A stretch of 10,803 nt of DNA from Bacteroidales bacterium (GTDB lineage: Bacteria; Bacteroidota; Bacteroidia; Bacteroidales; Muribaculaceae), in contig DXYS01000077.1 of NCBI GenBank assembly GCA_019415705.1, positions 1 through 10,803 of the forward strand. The letters run 5' to 3'. A model generated the notes under the pieces. It did not search any database and was not told where the DNA came from. It saw nothing but the letters and a program-made list of their open reading frames with translations. This document shows, piece by piece, positions 7,162 through 10,803 of the stretch. Position numbers and translations under genes: made by a program. The number at the start of each line of letters is the position of its first letter. Position 1 is the stretch's first letter.

Positions 7162-7532
7162 CGCAGAGCGATAACCTCAATCTCGACGAGCACGTTTTTG
7201 GGGAGAGTCTTAACGGCTACGGCCGAGCGTGCGGGATAAGGAGCAGTGAAAGCCTCGGCGTAGACCTCGTTCATGGCCGCAAAGTCGCCCATGTCAGCAA
7301 GGAACACCGTGGTTTTGACCACATTATCAACTGTCAGGCCGGCCTCGGCAAGAATAGCTTTTACGTTAGCGAGCGACTGAGCGGTCTGAGCCTTGATGCC
7401 TTCGGGAATTTCACCGGTGGCGGGATTGATGGGTATCTGACCCGATGCGTAGACAAACGAGCCGGTGTCGATGGCCTGACTGTAAGGACCGATAGCGCCC
7501 GGAGCAGCGGTTGTAGAGATTACTTTTTTCAT
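7158..7532 (-). CDS. ridA: RidA family reactive enamine/imine deaminase
   Basis: A 124-residue protein matching RidA/YjgF along its whole length. Known members hydrolyse reactive 2-aminoacrylate and other enamine/imine intermediates from PLP enzymes such as threonine dehydratase, protecting PLP enzymes in the cytosol; they form trimers. Key residues are present: AIGPYSQA (13-20), YASGQIP (28-34), arginine 102 in YPARSAV, and glutamate 117 in VEIEVIA, with the same 15-residue spacing as R105 and E120 of the E. coli protein. The full active site suggests true deaminase activity. It follows the YihY-family gene by 14 bases on the same strand, so it is probably the second gene of that operon; no separate promoter is evident. 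An A-rich stretch precedes the ATG instead of a Shine-Dalgarno. Confidence 0.93.
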   Translation of the reverse strand: MKKVISTTAAPGAIGPYSQAIDTGSFVYASGQIPINPATGEIPEGIKAQTAQSLANVKAILAEAGLTVDNVVKTTVFLADMGDFAAMNEVYAEAFTAPYPARSAVAVKTLPKNVLVEIEVIALR

Positions 7533-7546
7533 AAAACTTTTTAGAT

Positions 7547-8953
7547 TTAATTATGGTGGTTTGAATTATTTGCCGCTTTAATGAGTCTGAAAAACTTCCC
7601 TTTGATTTCAAGACGGTCTATCGACAGTGAGGTCAGACGGATATCAGCCGAATAATCGTCAATCTTATGCGTCAGATCGTCGAAAACCTTAACGACATCA
7701 GGGAATGTACTGTCAAAATCGGGGATAAATCCATGACGCCCCGTTTCGTCAAGTCTACGGCGCACAAAACCGACTGTCATGCGGTCGACAGGGACAGCGG
7801 GCTGATAGCCGTAGAGCTCTTTCTTAGAATTGATTACCACACGCGTTATCAGACCGGCCTCGAGCAGTTCGTCAATCGACTGTGTGACAAGTTGCGACGG
7901 CAGCCGGTAACCCACAATGATGTCGCGCGCCGTCAGCGGACTCTCACAAGCCTCGAAACGCTGCACAATTATAGTGGCGACAGCCATGACAACCTTCTCG
8001 CGATAACGGGGAGAGATGGCCTCGATGTCGTCTTTGAAGTCAAATTCAAAAATGTTCTGTGACGAGAAACATACGATGGCACCCGACAGCGTGATGACCC
8101 ACGCAAGCTGTATCCAAATCAGAGTCAACGGGATAAAGGCTATCGAGCCGTATATTGCGTTATATTTGGCTACATATAGCTGGCCGCTGACAAAAATCCA
8201 CTGCAATACCATAAACCCCGTGCCTGCAATAACACCGGCGAGCAAAGCATTGGAGAAACGCACGCGTGCGTTAGGAATCAGCATATATACACCCGTAAAA
8301 AACAGCCATGTGAATACCCATGACGCAAACTCGAGCATCCAAGAAACAACCGGGGTCAAAAAAGGCAAATCAAGGAATGTGCGGAGTGTAGACGACAGGA
8401 AAACCGAGATGCCACCCGAACAAATCATGAGTACCGGTAAAATAAGCAGCATGGCCGTATAGTCGGTAATCTTACGCCATATGCTGCGGCCTGTGCGGAC
8501 GCCCCATATCGCGTTGAACGCATCCTCGACGCTGCTGACAAGCGAGATAAGCGTCCAGAGCAAGAATACGATACCGATGCCGACAAAAATGCCCTCGCCC
8601 GAAGCCTGATTGAGATATGAGTCGACAAACGAAATCGCACGGGCGATGACCTCGTGCTGGGCATGAAAGACTCTGAAAAGCTCCTGCTCGATAAGTGTCT
8701 GGAGGCCGAATCCGCGTCCCAAGGCAAAAAGCATAGCCAGTCCCGGCACAAGCGCGAGGACTGTACGGTAAGTCATGGCACATGCCATGCTCTGCACGTC
8801 GGCATTGAGAAACGATTTGACCGACAGACTGATTGTCTTTACTGCGCGGACTTTAAAACTATCGGTGCGCACATTCCACACGCCGCTGACACAATACTGC
8901 CAGAAATTCACAATCCATGTGACGATGCGGGAGATGCGTTCACCTATTTTCAT
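7547..8953 (-). CDS. YihY/BrkB family inner-membrane protein with C-terminal winged-helix-like tail
   Basis: A 468-residue protein. The N-terminal core (about 45-300) is a YihY/BrkB membrane domain with about six hydrophobic segments near 62-80, 121-141, 165-187, 207-226, 235-255 and 270-295. It includes the family signature YNAIYGSIAFIPLTLIWIQ (264-282), and SMACAMTYRTVLALVPG (55-71) corresponds to the usual start of the domain. The family was once labelled ribonuclease BN, but that assignment is not supported for YihY proteins; the function is unknown. Residues about 310-460 are soluble, and 325-385 look like a winged helix (TARDIIVGYRL, then SIDELLEAGLITRV), so the protein is much longer than the minimal ~290-residue members. 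The ATG at 8953 is the first good start, about 15 bases after a predicted transcription start. It probably forms an operon with ridA. Confidence 0.9.
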   Translation of the reverse strand: MKIGERISRIVTWIVNFWQYCVSGVWNVRTDSFKVRAVKTISLSVKSFLNADVQSMACAMTYRTVLALVPGLAMLFALGRGFGLQTLIEQELFRVFHAQHEVIARAISFVDSYLNQASGEGIFVGIGIVFLLWTLISLVSSVEDAFNAIWGVRTGRSIWRKITDYTAMLLILPVLMICSGGISVFLSSTLRTFLDLPFLTPVVSWMLEFASWVFTWLFFTGVYMLIPNARVRFSNALLAGVIAGTGFMVLQWIFVSGQLYVAKYNAIYGSIAFIPLTLIWIQLAWVITLSGAIVCFSSQNIFEFDFKDDIEAISPRYREKVVMAVATIIVQRFEACESPLTARDIIVGYRLPSQLVTQSIDELLEAGLITRVVINSKKELYGYQPAVPVDRMTVGFVRRRLDETGRHGFIPDFDSTFPDVVKVFDDLTHKIDDYSADIRLTSLSIDRLEIKGKFFRLIKAANNSNHHN

Positions 8954-8974
8954 ATCGGGTAATTATTAACAAGC

Positions 8975-8982
8975 CAAAGTTA
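8975..8982 (-). promoter_or_regulatory. Candidate -7 box for yihY-ridA operon
   Basis: On the minus strand TAACTTTG (8982-8975) matches TAnnTTTG and ends 21 bases before the ATG at 8953. No good -33 TTTG is seen at the expected distance. The leader would be about 15 bases. Confidence 0.45.
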
Positions 8983-9057
8983 CATTTTTTTCGTTTTCCG
9001 ACCGTAGAGTCACCGATAAAAAATGCCTGTCATGTTAAAAACAAGACGGGACGTCTG

Positions 9058-9088
9058 TTGGTTGGGCCGGCTATTATTCTTAACTTTG
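9058..9088 (+). promoter_or_regulatory. Candidate promoter for rmuC
   Basis: TAACTTTG (9081-9088) fits the Bacteroidota -7 consensus and is the same octamer used in the opposite direction at 8982-8975. A TTG at 9058-9060 lies 20 bases upstream as a -33 element. Only 15 bases separate the box from the ATG at 9104, so the mRNA leader would be very short. Confidence 0.55.
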
Positions 9089-9103
9089 TAATAAAACAAT
9101 ACT

Positions 9104-10309
9104 ATGACAACAACAATCATCACCATAACATCAGTCATAATCGCCCTCTCGGCTCTTGCGGCCCTCGCCGCCTCATTGCGACGCACAGGACGTCTGCTCT
9201 CGGAACGTCAGCGCTTGGAGATCGAATGTGCGCGTCTCGAGGAACGACTCAAAGGCGAACTCGCCCGGCAAGAGGCAAACGAAAAGATGCTGTCAGACCG
9301 TTTTGCCGCCATGGCCGCCGATATACTCAAGAGCAACGCCGAGTCGCTCAGCGCACTCAACGGAGCCAAAGTGTCGGAAATCATCGCTCCGGTACGTGAC
9401 AATCTTGAGGCTTTCCGCCGCGCCTACACCGATTCATTCGGCAATGAGACCGAACGTCGCGCGCGTCTCGAGCAGCAAATCAGAGACCTCACGGAACTTA
9501 ACCGGTCGATAGGCGTAGAGACGCGCCGCCTCGGCGATGCACTCAAAGGCAACACGAGCGTACAGGGCGCATGGGGCGAAATGGTGCTTGACAATATACT
9601 CGAGCGCTCGGGATTAGTGCGCGGCACAGATTATCATGTGCAGAAAGTCGTGGACGCCGCCGACTCGTCGGCACGCCCCGACGTCATCATCGACTGCCCC
9701 GGCGACCGCCATATAGTAGTCGACTCGAAAGTATCACTAAAAGATTATCTGCGTATGCTCGAAGCACCCGACCGAGCCGCGGCAAAAGCGGCCGGCGAGG
9801 CGCACTTAGCTTCTGTGCGCAAACATGTGGCCGAGCTGCACCGCAAGAGCTATCAGGACCTTTTAGACGGCGCCAACCCTGACTTCGTGATGATGTTCAT
9901 ACCACACGAGGGGGCTTATCTCGCCGCCATGCAATTAGATAGCAGCTTGTGGCAGACGGCGTTTGACAGCCGCGTCATCATAGTCTCGCCGACACACCTT
10001 GTGTCGGTGGTGAAACTCGTCGAGCAGATGTGGCGTCAGGATAAGCAAAACCGTCATGCGCTCGAAATCGCCGAAATCGGGGCCAAGATTTTAGACAAGG
10101 TGTCAAACTTCCTGACAGACATGAACAAGGTCGGCACGGCTCTCGACTCGGCACGTCGCAACTATGACTCGGCGCTGACAAAACTTGACGGTCGAGGCGG
10201 CCTGCGTTCGCTCGCGGAGACAATGCGCGACAAAGGCGTGCGCGCCGCCAAAGACCTGCCGGCGCTTAACCGCACACGCCTGTCATCAGAGACCGGGCAC
10301 GAGGATTAA
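9104..10309 (+). CDS. rmuC: DNA recombination protein RmuC
   Basis: A 401-residue RmuC-family protein. Family members limit inversions and rearrangements at short inverted repeats and are thought to carry a PD-(D/E)xK nuclease-like fold. The N-terminus has one hydrophobic segment (about 4-24) that would anchor it in the inner membrane. A charged coiled-coil region follows (about 30-145). The RmuC core begins at GNTSVQGAWGE (149-159) and contains RPDVIIDCPG (191-200) and VVDSKVSL (205-212), the nuclease-like acidic and lysine residues. It continues with FIPHEGAY (265-272) and SPTHLVSVVKLVEQMW (295-310). Length is typical of shorter RmuC proteins. The ATG at 9104 follows a good promoter at very short distance. 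Its stop overlaps that of the opposing sigma factor gene by 4 bases. Confidence 0.93.
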   Translation: MTTTIITITSVIIALSALAALAASLRRTGRLLSERQRLEIECARLEERLKGELARQEANEKMLSDRFAAMAADILKSNAESLSALNGAKVSEIIAPVRDNLEAFRRAYTDSFGNETERRARLEQQIRDLTELNRSIGVETRRLGDALKGNTSVQGAWGEMVLDNILERSGLVRGTDYHVQKVVDAADSSARPDVIIDCPGDRHIVVDSKVSLKDYLRMLEAPDRAAAKAAGEAHLASVRKHVAELHRKSYQDLLDGANPDFVMMFIPHEGAYLAAMQLDSSLWQTAFDSRVIIVSPTHLVSVVKLVEQMWRQDKQNRHALEIAEIGAKILDKVSNFLTDMNKVGTALDSARRNYDSALTKLDGRGGLRSLAETMRDKGVRAAKDLPALNRTRLSSETGHED

Positions 10310-10803
10310 CGATAGCTTTTAAGTCTGTCCTGCAGACGCTGACGAGCGAAGAATATACGGCTCTTGACCGTGCCGAGAGGCAGCCCTGTACGCTCGGCAA
10401 TTTCAGAATACTTATAACCGGCAAGATGCATCGAGAACGGGACACGATAGCCGTCGCTGAACGAATCTATCACCTTATGTATCTCTATGACTGTCAACGC
10501 TCCCTCCGGAGTCTCGATGCCCGAGTCCTGAGGCAGATTGAGCAGATACAGGTCCTCGCTGCGGTCGACGACAGTGGCCGAACGCACGATTTTACGGTAA
10601 TTGTTGATGAAAATATTTCGCATAATCGTGAACACCCAACCCTTGAAGTTGACGTTGTCGACATACTTTTCCTCGTTATCGAGGACCTTAAGAGTAGTGT
10701 CCTGCAGCAAATCATAGGCATCGTCGCGATTGGCGGTAAGGATATATGCAAAATTGAGCATATTGGATTGAATTTCCAACAGCTTGGCCCGAAATGTCTT
10801 TGT
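10306..10803 (-). CDS. ECF-type RNA polymerase sigma factor, 5' end beyond window
   Basis: A partial gene of at least 165 codons that encodes a small sigma-70 family (ECF) factor, which directs RNA polymerase to a specific promoter set. Region 2 is recognisable in MLNFAYILTANRDDAYDLLQ and the following LKVLDNEEKYVDNVNFKGW, with MRNIFINNYRK for -10 recognition. Region 4 appears as GYKYSEIAERTGLPLGTVK, then SRIFFARQRLQ, a helix-turn-helix for the -35/-33 element. A TTG at 10779 could be read as a start, but the frame stays open to the window edge (residues TKTFRAKL) and that part fits the family N-terminus, so the true start lies outside. No anti-sigma factor gene is visible in the window; one could only lie upstream. 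The stop overlaps that of rmuC. Confidence 0.92.
   Translation of the reverse strand, partial: TKTFRAKLLEIQSNMLNFAYILTANRDDAYDLLQDTTLKVLDNEEKYVDNVNFKGWVFTIMRNIFINNYRKIVRSATVVDRSEDLYLLNLPQDSGIETPEGALTVIEIHKVIDSFSDGYRVPFSMHLAGYKYSEIAERTGLPLGTVKSRIFFARQRLQDRLKSYR

Noticed and set aside
7038..7544. Open plus-strand frame of 168 codons over the end of folC and across ridA
   Set aside because: It overlaps two well-conserved genes in other frames and its product resembles no family; shadow.
8016..8462. Plus-strand frame of 148 codons antisense to the YihY gene
   Set aside because: Membrane core of YihY is clear on the other strand; no independent support for a second gene.
9041..9058. Imperfect stem-loop (ACA-GAC / GTCTGT with one bulged A) as a terminator
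   Set aside because: It has no T-run, lies between divergent genes where no terminator is needed, and overlaps the rmuC -33 element; probably chance.
10777..10779. TTG at 10779 as start of the sigma factor
   Set aside because: The frame continues to the window edge with residues that fit the family N-terminus, so the gene is cut by the window.

Overview
The window looks like a chromosomal segment of a member of the Bacteroidota, most likely Bacteroidales. The evidence is promoter -7 boxes of the TAnnTTTG type in front of several genes, start codons without Shine-Dalgarno sequences, and protein sequences (FolC, RmuC, an ECF sigma factor, a YihY protein with a long C-terminal tail) that read like Bacteroidales versions. 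There are no rRNA or tRNA genes, no CRISPR array, and no transposase or integrase.

Left part (1-4308, minus strand): a tight three-gene cassette read right to left, with only 4 bases between genes. It encodes a ~1079-residue SNF2-type DNA helicase/translocase with a PLD-like N-terminal region, a DUF4391-family protein, and a 139-residue protein with a winged-helix-like N-terminal half. It looks like part of a restriction or phage-defence island; any partner genes (methyltransferase, nuclease) would lie beyond the left edge. Its ends are AT-rich (about 34% GC by hand count over 61-420), unlike the right side (about 57% over 6301-6420).

Intergenic region 4309-4663: no gene, but dense in signals. 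It has a likely minus-strand promoter for the cassette, a 9-bp inverted repeat sitting on its predicted transcription start, two back-to-back perfect hairpins in the leader, a 12-bp direct repeat 71 bases apart, and a plus-strand -7 box for the next genes.

Right part (4664-10803): housekeeping and membrane genes. A plus-strand run carries two half-size chromate-transporter (CHR) proteins overlapping by ATGA, then folC. Facing it is a minus-strand pair, a YihY/BrkB-family membrane protein followed by ridA. A divergent 150-base gap leads to plus-strand rmuC, which meets a minus-strand ECF sigma factor gene cut by the right window edge. Both convergent junctions (folC/ridA and rmuC/sigma) overlap by 4 bases in the same 8-mer, GATTAACG, which leaves no room for a conventional terminator.

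Most interesting are the helicase-DUF4391 cassette, its histidine-free PLD-like N-terminus, and the structured control region upstream of it. All calls come from reading the sequence; no database search was run.
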